Origin: Nissolia schottii
Taxonomy: Eukaryota; Streptophyta; Magnoliopsida; Fabales; Fabaceae
Reading direction: 5' to 3'
Assembly (NCBI GenBank): GCA_003254905.1
Contig: QANU01011218.1
Span: forward strand, 150,433-214,432
Length of the DNA: 64,000 nucleotides
The notes under the pieces were generated by a model that did no database searches, was not told the origin of the DNA, and worked only from the letters and a program-made list of their open reading frames with translations. Below, one piece after another: positions 44,901 to 59,298 of the stretch. Position 1 is the first letter of the stretch. Every line of letters starts with the position of its first letter. The position numbers and the translations under genes are program-made.

Positions 44901-47900
44901 ATGGATGCTCGCGCACAGACACACGCACACACGCACACACGTACGACCACATACATGCACACACGCTTGGACAGACGGACGGACGCATACACGCACGCAC
45001 GCACGGACGTATAAACAGAAGCATTAACGGACAGATGTATACACGGACGGATAGACGCACGCACGCACAGACAGACAGACGGATGGGTGCACGGACGCTC
45101 AAACAATGCACGGACGCACAGGAGTATGGGCGCACGAACGGACGCAAGGGAGCACGACAGCATAGGCACACGGATGCATGCACGGACGCACAAGCGCACG
45201 AACGGACGCACGCACGCACGGACGCAAGGACGCGCGTACGTACGGACATACGCATGGATGCTCGGACATACACACGCACAGACGCACTCTCGCATGGACG
45301 CACGGACCCACGGTTGCACGCACGGACGCAAGCATGCACGCACGAGTGCACAAAAGCGCGCACAAATGTACAGACGCACACACGGATGCACGCATGGACA
45401 AACGCATGCTCAGACGCATGGACGGTTGTTCGCATGACAGACGGGAGCACGCACGGACGGGCGCACGAATGCTCGAATGATTGGGAGAATATGCGCACGT
45501 ACGCATGAGTGCACGTGCGCACGAACGGACTCACGGGGGCACGGATGCTCAAACGAACGATCGAGACCACAGGCACATGGACGAACGGACTCGCAAGGAA
45601 GCACTGATGCACACAGGGATGGACACACGAACGGACGGACTCACGCACAGACGCACTGATGCACACAGTCAGACGCATGGACGCACGCATGGACGGGCGT
45701 ATGGACGCACACACGAAAGTACGCGTGGACGCTTGCGCACACGGTTGAATGCACAGATGCTCGTACGCACCTGTATATGAGCGCATACACGCACGCACGT
45801 TCAGACACAGACGCACAGACACACACACCCCAGGATGCACGCACACACGGACGCACGCATAGGCGCACGGACGCACAGGCGGACGCACGCATGCAAGCAA
45901 GCACGTGTGCACGGACGGACGCATAGACGCTCACACGCACGGACCGATGCACGCAAGCACGTACGGAAGCAAAGTCGCACAACAGCGCGGACGCACGACC
46001 GGACGCATGGACGAACACACGGTTCAAAGCACGTACGGACGCATTGACACACGGACGGGCGCACGCATGGACGGGCGTATAGATGCTCAAACGAACGATC
46101 GGGAGCACTGGCGCATGGGCTCACGAACGGACGCACGAGAGCACGTATAGTCATATGGTCGCATGGACGCTGATACGAACGATCGAGAGCACGGGCGCAC
46201 GGACGGATGAACGCACGCACACACGAACAGACGCGAGCACGCATGGACGCTCGGACACACATGTCGCAAAGACGCATTCTCGCATGGACGCACGCATGCA
46301 CACACGGACTGACGCACGAGTGCACAAACGGGCGTACGCACACAAGTATGGACGCACAGACGCACGCACGCACGCACAGACGCACGCAAGGAAAAATGCA
46401 TGGAGGGACGCACACATGTACAGACGGACGCACAGATGCACGGAGGGACGCACACACACACGGAAGGATAGACGTACGCACGCACGGAGGGACGCACGGA
46501 CGCACATGCACGCACTCACAGACGCACGCACGTACGGACACACGCTCGAACGAACGGACGCACGTACGCGTGCACAGATAGACGCACGCACGATCGCATG
46601 GATTGAGGCACGGACAGATGCTCGGACGAACGCTCACACAGATGGTCATACACACGCACGGACGGACGCACAAATGCACTCACGGACGCAGGCTCACACG
46701 GATGGTAGCACGCACAGACAGATGGACGCACAGGTGACCTGACGTTCAAATGACACATAGACGCACAGACGCATGCACAGGCGCACTGACGGACGTACGG
46801 ATGCTCAAACAAATGATCGGGGGCACAGGCAGATGCACGCACGTCCGCACGGACAAATGCACGGACTCACGCACGCACGTACGCTCACATCGATTGACGC
46901 ACGGACTGACGGTCAGACGCACGCATGCTCGCACGGATGGTCGCACACGCACGGACGGACAGATGCATTCACATACGCAGGCTCACACGGATAAACGAAC
47001 CCACGCACGGTCACATGCACAGACAGACGGACGCACAGGCGCACTGATGCTCAAACGACACATAGACGCACGAGAGCATGGGCGCACGGACGGACGCATG
47101 GGAGAACGGGCGCACAGATGGGCGTACGGATGCTCAAACGAACGCAGGGAGCACGAGCGCACAAACGGATGCAAGGACGTGCGTACGTACGGATGTACGC
47201 ATGGACGCTCGGACATACACACACATACAGACACACTCGCATAGGCGCACGCAAGGACGGATGCACACACGTATGCACACACGGACGGACGCATGAGCGC
47301 ATGAATGTACAGATAGATGCATCGACGCACACATGGACGCACGCACGGACGCTCGCACAGACGAACGCATGGACGCATGCACGCACTAAAGTACGCATGG
47401 ACGCTCGCGCACAGGCGCACACATGCATGCATCTGTATACGGATGCACACACGCACGCACGTACGACGACATAGATGCACGCACGCATATACGTACGGAC
47501 GCACGGACTCTCAGACGCATGAATGCACGGACGCATAGACGAACGCATGGACAGATGGATGCACACGGACGGACAGACACACGAGCGCACGAACGCACGG
47601 ACGAACGCACGGGAGCATGGCAACACACGGACGCACAGGCCCACAAACGGTCAAATGAATGATCTAGAGCACGGACGGTCAAACGAATGATCTAGAGCAC
47701 GGACGCACAGGCAGACGCACGCATGCACAGACGAACGAATGCGAGGACGGGCGTACGTATGGATGTACACATGGACGCTCGGACATACACGCACGCACAG
47801 ACACACTCTCGCACAGACGCATGCAAGGAGGGATGCACGCTCGCATGCACACACGAGCAGACGCATGGACTGACGCTCGAATAGACGGACACATGGACGC

Positions 47901-50900
47901 ACGCACGCACTAAAGTACGCATGGACGCTCGCGCACATGCACACACGCACACACACATCTGCATACGGATGCACACGCGCACGTACGACCACACAGACGC
48001 ACGCATGGACGGACAGATGCACAAACGCATTCATGCACGCACGCACGGATGCACGAATATACGGACGCATAGACGGGCGCATGGACGGACAGATGCATAC
48101 ATGCACGCACGAACGGACGCTCAGACGCACAGATGCACGGATGCTTAGACGGATACATGAACGGACGGGCGCACACGGATGGGTAGGTGCACGCATGCAC
48201 AGACAAACAGACGCACGGCCACAGAAATGCTCAAACGACACGAAAGCACGGGCGTACGGACGGACGCTTGGGAGCACGGCAGCACAGCCTGACGGATGCA
48301 CAGGCGCACGAACGGACACACGCTCGCACGACTGCTCAAACGAACGATCTAAAGCACGGGCGCACGGGCGGACGCACTCACGCACGGACGAACAGATGCG
48401 AGGTCGCGCGTACGGATGGACGTACGCATGGATGCTTGGACACACACACACGCATAGATGCACTCTCGCACGCATGCACGGACGGACGTAAGCACGCGCA
48501 CACGAACGGAGTGCAAGAATAGGCGCACGAACGCACAAACGGATACACAGACGCACACAAGGATGCATGCACAGACGGACGCACGCTCAGACTCAAAAAC
48601 GATTTTTCGCATGAACAGAGGGGAGCACGCACGGGCGCACGGGAGCACACACGCTCAAACGAACGATCTAGACATGGATGCACACACAGACATACACTCG
48701 ATCGCACAAACAGGTACACGAATACACAGATAGACGCACGCACGGATGGACATATGGACGCACGCACTCACACACAGGAGTACGCGTGGACGTTCGCGCA
48801 CACGCTTGAACGCACTAACGCTCGTAGGTACGAACACATGGACGCACTGATGCACGTACGTACGAACACACAGACGCACAGACACATGGACGCACGCACA
48901 GAAGGACGAACGCATGGACGCACACACGGACAGAAACATGGACGCACGCACCCATCAACGCTTGAACGGGTGTATGAACGGGCGTATGCACGGACGCACG
49001 GACACAAGGACGCGCTTATGTACGGATGGACGAATGGACACTCGGACATACATGCACAAACACACTCGCACAGACGCATGCAAGGACGGATGCACGCACG
49101 CACTCATGCACACACAGACGGACGCACGAGCGTACGAAGGCACAGACGGACGATGGACGCAAACACGGACGCACGTACAGACGCTCGAACAGACGGATGC
49201 ATGAACGCACGCACGCACACACTAAAGTACGCATGAACGCTCGCGCACACGCACACACACAAACGTGTACGCACACAAGCACGTAAGTACGACCGCACAG
49301 AAGGACGAATGGACGGACGCATGGACGCATACACGCACGGATGCACGGACGCTCATGCACACGAACGCACAGGCGCATGGACGAACGGATGCACACACGC
49401 ACGGATGGACGCACGCAAGCATTAACAGACGGACGAACGCTCAAATGACGCACAGAATCACTGGCGCACGGACGGACGCATGGGAGCACGGCAGCAAAGG
49501 CTCACGGACGCATGCACGGACGCTCAAACGAATGATCTAGAGCACAAGCGCATAGACGGATGCACGCACATACAGACGCACGTACGGACGAACGGGCGTG
49601 ACGACACGCGTACGTACGGACGTACGCATGGATGCTCGGACATACACGCTCGCACGGATGCACGCACGGACACACGAATGCACAGACGCACACACGGACT
49701 GATGCACGTAGGGACGCATGCTCACACGGATGGCCGCACACACGCACGGGCGGACGCACAAATGCACTCAACGACGCAGGCTCACACGGATAATCGTACG
49801 ATCGCACGAACGACCAGAAGCTCAAACGACATATAAGACGCACAGATGCACGGATGATCAAACGAACGATTGGGAGCACGGACTGACGCACGTACGCCCG
49901 CATGGATTGACGCACGGACTGACGCTCGGACGCACGCATGCTCACACGGATGGTTACATACACGCACGAACAGACGCACAAATGCATTCACGGACACAGG
50001 CTCACACGGATGGTCGCACTCACGGACGCAGGCTCGCACTCATGGACGAGCACACGGACGCTCGAACAGACGCACGCATGCACTAAAGTATGCATGGACG
50101 CTCGTGCACACGCACACACGCACGCATCTGTATATGGATGCACACAAGCACGTACATATGACCACATAGACGCACGCACGAACGAACGGACGCACAGATG
50201 CATACACGCACCCATGCAAGGACGCTCGGACGCACGGAACCACCAGCGCACGGACAGATGCGCGAACGCATAGACGAACGGATGTACACACAGACGGATG
50301 AACGCACGCACGCTCAAACAGACGGACGCACGGAGCCACCAGCGCACGGACGAATGCACGGGAGCACGCTAACACAGGCACACGGACGAACGAATGAATG
50401 GACATGAGGACGCACGTACACACGCACGCATAGACGCACGGACGCACACACGCACGGACGCAAGCATGCACACAAGAACGGACGCACGAGTGCACGAACA
50501 GGCGCATGAATACACAGAGGGACGCACAGACGCATGCACGGACGGAAGCACGCTCGGACGCATGGACGGTTGTTCGCATGCACAGGCGGGAGCATGCACG
50601 CACAGACGGGTGCACAAATGCTCAAATGAACGATTGGGAGCATGGATAGACGCACACACGTCCGCACAAACAAACGCACAGACTCACGGACGCACGTACG
50701 CCCTCATGGATTGACGCATGCTCACACGGACGGACGCACATATGCACTCACAGACGCAGGCTCACACGGATGGTCGCACGCACGCACGGACGCACGCACA
50801 GTCAAACGGATACACAGATGTACGCACGGGAGAACGGGTGCACGGATGGACGCACAGGAGAACGGGCGCACGGACGGACGGACGTACGAATGCTCAAATA

Positions 50901-53442
50901 AATGTAGGGAGCATGGGCGCATGAACGGATGCGCGGACACGAGGACGCGCGTATGTACAGATGTACGCATGGACGCTCGGACATACATGCACAGACACAC
51001 TCTTGCACAGACGCACGCAGGGATGGATGAACGCAGGCATGCACACACAGACGAATGCACGAGTGCATGAAGGCACAGACGGACGCACGTATGGACGCTC
51101 GAACAGGCGGAAACATGGACGCACACACGTACACACTAAAGTACACATGAACGCTTGCGCACATGCACACGCGTACGCTCGCATTTGTATACGGATGCAC
51201 ACAAGCACGTACGTACAACCACACAGATGCACGCACGAACGGACGGACGCTCATGCGCACGGATGCACAGACGCATGGACGAACGGATGCACACACAGAC
51301 GCACGCACGCAGAGACAGACGGACGGACGCTCAAACGACGCACAGAATCACTAGCGCACGCACGCACGGACGAACGGACGCGAGGACGCACGTACGTACG
51401 GACGTACGCATTGATGCTCGGACACACACGCACATACAGACGCACAAGCGGACGCAACACATGCACACAATAACGAACGCACGTGTGCATGAACAGACGC
51501 ACGAATGCACAGAAAGACGCATGGACTTACGGACTGACGCTCAGACGACACGGGTGACCTGACGCTCAAACGACACATAGACGCACGAGCATACGGGTGC
51601 TCGGACCGACGCACGGGTTATCAAACGAACGATCGGGAGCACGGCCAAACGCACGCACGTCCGCACGTACAGACGCACGGACTCACACCCGCACGTATGC
51701 CCGCACAGACAGACGCACGCACGCACGCAGCTCACACGGATGGTCGCACACAAGCACGGACGGACGCACAGATGCATTCACGGACGCAGGCTCACGCGAA
51801 TGGTCGCACTCACGGACACAGGCTCACATGAATGGACGCGCACACGGACACACGTACGAATGCTCAAACAGACGCACGCACACACGCACACACGCATGCA
51901 CGCATCTATATACGGATGCACAAAAGAACATTTGTATGACCACACAGACGCACGCAGGAACGGACGGAAGCACGAACGCATACACGCACGCATGCAGGGA
52001 CGCTTAGTCACACGGATGCACGGATGCATGGACGAACGGATGTACACACGGACGGATGCACGCACGCACAAACAAACCGACGAAACAAACGCTCAAACGA
52101 TGCACGGAAGCACTAGCGCATGGACGGACACACTGGAGCACGGCAGCAGAGGCACACAGATACATGCACGGACACTCAAACAAACGATCTAGAGCACGGG
52201 CGCACAGACGGACACACGCACGCATGGATGAACGGACACGAGGACGCGCGTACCTACGGACGTACGCATGGATGCTCGGACACACATGCACGTACAGACG
52301 CAAGGAGGGACGCACTCATGGACGCAAGCATGTACACAGACGCACGAGTGCACGAACAGGAGCACGAATGCACGGACGGACGCACGGATGCACACACGAA
52401 AGTACGCACGGACGGACGCACGCTCAGACGCATGGACGGTTGTTCGCATGCACAGACGGGAGCACGCACGCACGGATTGGTGTACGGATGCTCAAACGAA
52501 CGATCGGGAGCACGGACAAACTCACGCACGTCCGCACGGACAGACGTATAGACCCTCGGACGCACGTACGCCTGCATGGATTGACGCATGCTCACACGGA
52601 TGGTTGCACACACGCACGGACGGACGCACAGATGCACTTACGGATGCAGGCTCACACGGATGGTCGCATGCACGCACGCATGCACGGATAGACGAACGCA
52701 CGGGCGCAGTGACACTCAAATGACACATAGACACATAGATGCATGGATGCACAGATGCACAGGTGCACGGATGGACGTATGCACCCACGATCATGCACGG
52801 GCGCATGCATTCACAGACGGACGCAAGGACGAATGGATGGACGCACAGACGCATAGTCAGACGGGCGCATGCACAGACGGGCACACACGTATGCGCAGAC
52901 GCACTCTCGCACGAACACACTCACAGACGAACGCATGAACGGACGCACGCAAGGGCGAATGCATGGTCGCACGGATGCACTCATGGACGCACTCACAGAA
53001 GGACAGACGCATGCACGGACAGACGGACGCACGCACGGATGCTCAGACGGGCGCATGCACGGACACTCAGATGCACGGTCGGAAGCACGCACGCACGCAC
53101 GTACGCACGGATGGACGCACAAACGCACAGTCGGAGGCGCGCACGGACGGACGCAAGGACGTACGCACGTGCGGACATTTGCACGGACGCTTGGACACAC
53201 ACACGCATAGACGCAGTCGTGCACGGACACATGCACAGACGCACGCACAAACGGACGCACGCAAGGACGGACGCATGGCCGCACGGACGCATGCACGTAC
53301 TCACGAACGGACGAATGGACGCACGGACGGACGCAAGCACGCACGAATGAACGGACGCACGCAGGGACAGACGGACGGACACGCGAGCGCACGAACGGAA
53401 GCACACACGCACAGACACTCAGGTGCACGGACGCACACACGC

Positions 53443-54965
53443 CATCTTATTTATAAGGGAGAGAGGATGATCTGTTTTACCAAAATACCCCCACTAACTC
53501 TATAATCTTTATGGGATTAATTGCTATCATCTTGATCCCCTTTTTATTAGAGCTAGTACTACTATTAGTTACATGGATCACATTACCAAGAGATTAAAAT
53601 AATCTTACAATACTTGGAGTGAATCTGAGTGAGTTATTTTTGTGTAGAAAATTTCAGCACTTTGATCGGCTAGCTTGCAAGTGAAATATTGCTTTTTGTT
53701 ATACGAATTTGAATGTTTGTCAAACACAATTTTGTATATCTTTGAAAGATCTTTGAAATTCATAAATGTTGAGCATGGATTCTGTAACTCTAGACATGAT
53801 TATTTTAGTGCAGATTTCAAGTCAACTCCAACACGAAAGTTTATATATACCTCTAAATTTTAGGGTGAGGACTTGAATCATGTCACTAAGACATTTTCGA
53901 TTTATGATTTTTTTTCCAACTGCAACTTAAAATAAAATCTAACAAGATCTTTTAGAATCTCAAAGGAATCTTTTAATTATTAAATAATTAATCATTCTAA
54001 AAATATACTATTAATTGGTCAATTTAATAACAATATCTTCTAAGAATAAATCAATTATCATGAAGACTAAATTTGTAGAACACATGATCATATCGCTTCT
54101 AAATCTCTTTGAAAAACACTTCAAAAGCACATTAGAGTTATGAAACCTTTATCCATTCATCCTTGGTAGAATTTGAGCCAGGCGTATTTAAATATTGGAG
54201 TTAGACATTAATAAGATGAATGGTTTTTGTCTTATTAATCGACGTACTGTTCATGAGCGAGTTGTTGAAAAAAAATGTATAACACATTATTTAGCGATGA
54301 ACCCTACAACTTTTTAATAGAGACAACTAATCTAAAAAGGTGTATACAAATATCACACCTTCCCAAGAAATGTATACAAGAGACGATAGGAGAAGTAGAG
54401 GGTATGAATTGAGAAATAAAAAGTTAAAAGAGTCTAAGAGAGTAGGTCTCCAAAATATCCTTCTACCTTGTACTTTTATTAGCGAGTAATACATTTTCTT
54501 GCACAATCTGAACCAGTTGTATCAATTCTTGATTTGGTTGTGAGGATTCCACCTCAGTGTAGTTGGTAGATTAATTAATGAAATGCTCACTTTGGTTTGG
54601 TTCAAGGTTACTGATGAGGCGCTTTGAAATTGAGTCACATACAATCATAAACTAATCAACAAGCATGATGAAGCTTTGGCATTTCTAGTGAGTGAGGCGT
54701 TATGTAAAATTTTAAGCCTCATTCATTCACAATATTTCAAAATACAAAATAAAAATAAAAATAAAAAACCAGCTAAGAACATTATTTATCTTATTAAGAA
54801 GTGAAGCTTCCTTATTTGTTAAGCATCTTTATACAACCAATGGTGATCTTTTCATCATTGACTTAAAATGCTGGGGTTGAAAACATAAAACAAATTGGGC
54901 ACTGATAGAAACATCAAAGGGGACTTCGTAACAAAATCCTAGAGCATCATCAAATTGAAAGTTTG
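53443..54965. other. Unique AT-rich DNA between satellite and CBBY
   Basis: Ordinary AT-rich sequence with no gene signature. The last part is presumably the CBBY 3' UTR/flank. Confidence 0.5.
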
Positions 54966-57900
54966 CTAGCTCACATATTGCTTCTCAAGAAGCCTTCCAC
55001 AGAATGCCAAGTCAAATCTCTCCTCAGGAGGATCACCAATGAAGTCAAAGACAGCATCTGCATTCAGGAAATCTTCATCTGCTGTGTAGCTGCAGTTGGA
55101 ATGCAAAAAAAATAAAAACTAAAAACTCAGTGGGAAGCAACCTCGTGTTCACAAAACAATTTTCATTTGAGAATGTTACTGAGAAATTAAAAATGGTTGT
55201 CACTGGTAAGAAGCTTTTAACAAACATTTAAAGGTAAATCAGAACTGAAAAACGATCATAAGAATTAGCTATGATAAGCATTTATATAAAGACGAAAGCA
55301 CCCTCATGGGGTCGAGATATTGCATTACAATACACACGCATATGTCCAGTCATAGATAAGCTGACCATAAAGTTGAAGGAAAACCAAGGGAACTCGTAAA
55401 TCTAAGGTTATGAGGAAGTTCTTCTTAATGCTACCCTAATTCTTTATCAGCTAAAACCTAAGAAGCACGGACATTTCTCTTGAACAGCGTATTCGAGTGT
55501 CTAACACTTGTCCGTGTCCAACACTCCAAGGCACACATTGGACCCACGTCTAACATATATTTGAAATAAAAATATTTTTTTGGCCTTACACGCACGCAAA
55601 ATACTGTTGGGACAACTCATATACATCTTTGCTTAGAAATAACAAGTATTGTTATATGACATATATTGAAAGTGCTTTATATAGTTTGAAAGAGGTTTAG
55701 AAAGTAGTGAAAATTTTAGTTTTACATGTATAATTATATCAATAGTGGATTTTTTTTCCTTAAAATTTTAATATTTTATATATACATACGTCGTGTAATT
55801 TTTTGAATTTGGCATGTGTCCTGTGTTGTGTCTGTGTCCGTGCTTCACAGACTAAAACAAATGTAATTAAGTTATGTTTCTCCCAGATACTAATCATTAT
55901 GGACCAGAAAGCAAGAGGAGACAACCTGTGACTAGAACCCTTTCCAATAACAAAGAACTACCTTATTGCAAATCTTTACTCTGTATTCATGAAAGTAACT
56001 AACAATGTGGCTACTAATTGCGCATAATGGATAAACATAATTTCAGGATTATGTGCTATTTCTGAATTGCGGGATTCAATTGTAATCCTATAAACATACC
56101 ACTACACCAGAACAGTTATAATTACAACCATGTGATGTCACCTATAAGACGTTTACTGTGCCCTTAAGCCATATGAACTCTTGTTTTGTTGTTTTTGTTC
56201 TAGTGTAACAATCATCTGGATTCATTAATATCACTCTTTCATAATGCAAGTTACGCCCACTCTAAACTTTATGGCCGATAACTCTATCCCAAGAAGGCAT
56301 ATTAATGGCTACAAAATGACTAGTGCAGCCAACAAACAATAATAGTTTTTATTTTTTATTTTTATTTTTTACGTTGTGGTTAGATAACTTTTCTAAACAT
56401 GCATATTTTTTTTGGTTTAGGATCACACAATTTCGGGTCAGGGCGGTGGTTAAGTATCACGATGAATTCAAATATGATCAGATATTGTAAAGTAGGATAA
56501 ACACTTTCATTGTATTTCCATTTCTACCAAGCAAGTAGAAATTTTGAAAACAATAAATATGCTTTCCAATTAGTAAATAGCAATTTACCCGCTCTTTGTT
56601 ATTATGCACTTCATCCCAGCTCCTTTTGCAGCTGCAAGGCCTATGGCACTGTCCTCCACCACAACACATCTGCAGAAAATAAATGAAGATTTCATTTTCA
56701 ATTGTGAGATACCAATGGAAAAAATCAAAACAGATGAATGACAAGCACAGAAGTTGTTGCATAAGACACACGATATGTTTTAATTGAAAGTTAACTGGAT
56801 TATGTGCAGAATATTCGAAAGCATCAGTTCATTTTATTTTCTTGCATAAAAGTCAAGACATCATGGAATGCATATGCCTCATTCATAACCTAGGCACTAT
56901 TATTGTGAGGTACCTTGAAGGTTCAACACCCAGAGTGCTGGCGGCTAATAGATAAATGGCCTGTCAGGAACAGCAAAATGCAATTAGCTGCTGAGATCAT
57001 GCCATATGGTACATTCAACCATGTTGAATGAAAGACTACATAATTCTACTTGATTGTAGTATCAGGGTTGTTATTCCACAAGAAATCTTTTTTTTGTATT
57101 AGATAGATTCAGTGAATATTCAAGAACTCTAAAACCAATATACTTTTCTTCATACATGGCATAAAGGACAGTTGAGCTTCATTTTCAAAACACTTTTTTA
57201 GTGAATGGATGGAATTCTATGTTAATATGCAGGGCTGTAAAATAGGACTGCCTATATATTTAGGCTGTGTCCTGAGAATCTGCCAAATTAACATTAGAAA
57301 GATAAAATCTTACCGGATCAGGCTTTTTGCGGGGAACCACATCTCCCGCAAATATCTTGATTTTTTCTGCTCGCTCAGGCCCAAGCAAGAACGATACTAT
57401 TGCAGAGACCTAAAATCAAATCACAATTTAGGTCTAAAGATGAGATAACTAACCAAATGTAAATTCAATCATCAGTACCATATGAAGGTTCATTGATGAT
57501 CGATCTATTAACAATTTGAAGGTTGAGTGGCTGAATTGACCCATTAAAAGCGCAAATCACTGTATAGCATTTATGAACAATTATACAGCAATATCGACAC
57601 ATAACCATAGGTTATTTCTATTAGGAACCGAATCTCTAAAATACTATAAACAGGGATAATGGGATAGTCAGAAAATATTCATTTAAGGAATTGTGTAACA
57701 GATTTTGCATACCGCCTTCTCATTGGAAGTGCTGCAAACAGCAACATTGACTCCTTGAGATAAAGCCTGATCAACAAGCCTGTATGTTTGATAAAGCACA
57801 CAATAAGATAAGGCTCAGATTTGATGTATCTTAATGATAAACCACAAGTTTTCAATCTTATATAACACGAAAACCATGAGGAAAGATCAAAATTATGTCA

Positions 57901-59298
57901 TAAACACTATTAGGTCGCTGTTAGGGCGAAAACAAGATCACGAATTCATGATATGGGATGCTTTCACATGTTCCATATCAACTCTTTTACAGGAAACTTG
58001 CCCCTCTTGAATTTCTAAGTTTAAATAAGATAGTCAAGAACTAGCAATCCCAAATTGTTCTGCAATTTAATATAATTATGAAGAATAAGGACATCAAAGA
58101 TGAACTCCTAACCACTCAGTCAAAAGAGGATCTGATATCATGTCAAGAAACAAATTATCCCAATACTTAAAGATATTAGGTAGAACCTAAGAAATGGTTT
58201 TGCATCTTTAACAAAAACCATTATAAGTAAATTGTTTGGATATAAGATAAAAAGAACAGATAGTAACCAACTTTGCAACACCTGGACGAAGAGGCAACAG
58301 CTTTTTCTCAATAAGCGCCATGAATAGTTCTGTCTTTCGCTTGTGAAGTGAAGCTACGAACTCTTTTCTTTCTTGTTCACCTGTCGGAGCATTGGCAGGC
58401 CAACCTACCTTGTTAAAGTACGCTGTCATCCTTAAAAAAAATGAAGAAAGGCACATCAAAGGGTAGTTTGAAAGTCAACCAAATGATGATTTAAACAATG
58501 TCATTGATCTGTTTTTTTATCAGCACAATCCAGCCAAGTTAAAATTGAAAGATGAACGCATATTGAGCTAGGGTAAAAAAAAAAAGGCAAAAAACAGCAT
58601 ACCTTTCTTTTCCACCTCCAATTTTGAGCAATTCCCCATACAAGTCCACATCCCATGTGACATCTAGTTCTCTCTACATTGCCAAAACAAGATACATGTT
58701 TGTTAAAGGTGTCCCACAACATTAACAAATGCAAATGCCGATGCATAAAGTAAGTCCTAAGGAGAAATTCTTAGCTGCTATACAAGTTTCTCTTGCTCTA
58801 ATCCATTTACTGATAAACACATTATCTTTATGGTTGAGTTTCCTAGTTTACTTAACCAATCACTACCTTCTCCGCAAAATTGATGTGTAAAAGTAAATGA
58901 ACGAGAACAAGAGAAGTGTCTTACTCCAATAGCACCTAAGACCATCTTGGTCCTAAAAAGTGTAATAATACCTCTTGGAAGGTTTCATTGAAAGATATGC
59001 GATGGCCATCTTTCTCGGTGTCCACAAGCACCCCATCACAGTCAAACAGAAGAGCCGAGGGAAGAGTGGTAGAGGAAGATGATGCTGAGCAACTCACCAC
59101 CCTGCGAGAAGAAACACTAACAATTCCCACTGTTCTTGGCCTTGATGTCTTAAGAGCCACTGCTGGGGTTCCCATGAAAGAGGATATTGGAAGAACATGT
59201 TCACGTTTGAGAACGCTTTGTGTTTTATGTTGAGCTGCGGGGCTCAGTGAAGATGCAGAGGAGGTGGAGATGACAGTACTGGTAGTGATTGCTGCCAT
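54966..59298 (-). CDS. CBBY: CBBY, plastid HAD phosphatase (xylulose-1,5-bisphosphate phosphatase)
   Basis: Eight exons join in phase: 59298-58972, 58673-58603, 58430-58272, 57779-57713, 57409-57314, 56960-56914, 56669-56589, 55089-54966 (stop TAG), for 323 residues (Arabidopsis CBBY about 319). Residues 1 to about 78 are a Ser/Thr-rich transit peptide. HAD motif I is D86-C-D88-G-V-L-V-D. Motif II is C-S202-T-S-N, motif III is around R-K-K237-P-D-P, and motif IV is V-V-V-E261-D262-S-A-I-G. All catalytic residues are intact. The cap region (C1 type) spans about residues 95-170. Plant CBBY is known to dephosphorylate the misfire product xylulose-1,5-bisphosphate, a Rubisco inhibitor, in the stroma. 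Other HAD hydrolases share the fold, but length, transit peptide and motif context support CBBY. Confidence 0.92.
55462..55846. mobile_element. MITE in the last intron of CBBY
   Basis: Inverted ends GAAGCACGGACA (55462) and TGTCCGTGCTTC (ending 55846), with further similarity (ACACTTGTCCGTGTCC against CTGTGTTGTGTCTGTGTCC). AT-rich core. It lies in the intron 55090-56588. Target-site duplication not obvious. Confidence 0.6.

Larger units (their letters stand above)
41658..53442. repeat. Degenerate tetranucleotide satellite, consensus A-Y-R-S, about 11.8 kb
   Basis: Almost the whole stretch is built of 4-base words such as ACGC, ACGG, ACAG, ATGC, ATGG and AAAC in a common register. From 41658 to 41930 the plus strand shows the complementary GTGC/GTCC form; from 41945 on it shows the AC form. 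Because 4 and 3 share a 12-base period and stop codons are rare in these words, very long open frames appear on both strands (Arg/Thr/Asp/His-rich on plus, Val/Arg/Ala/Cys-rich on minus). These are not genes. Longer recurring phrases (for example GCTCAAACGAACGATC and GCTCGGACATACAC) show amplification of larger blocks. Confidence 0.97.

Noticed and set aside
41939..46679. Dozens of 60-420-codon open frames in the satellite as genes or repeat proteins
   Set aside because: They exist in all frames on both strands, follow the 4-bp word composition, start at arbitrary ATGs and lack splice or domain structure.
41658..53442. CRISPR-like or VNTR array with fixed repeat and unique spacers
   Set aside because: There is no constant repeat/spacer alternation; the whole region is a degenerate 4-bp tandem, and the genome is eukaryotic.
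55462..55846. Relationship between the CBBY-intron MITE ends (GCACGGACA) and the satellite words
   Set aside because: The shared 8-9 bases are short and the satellite contains nearly all such words; coincidence is sufficient.
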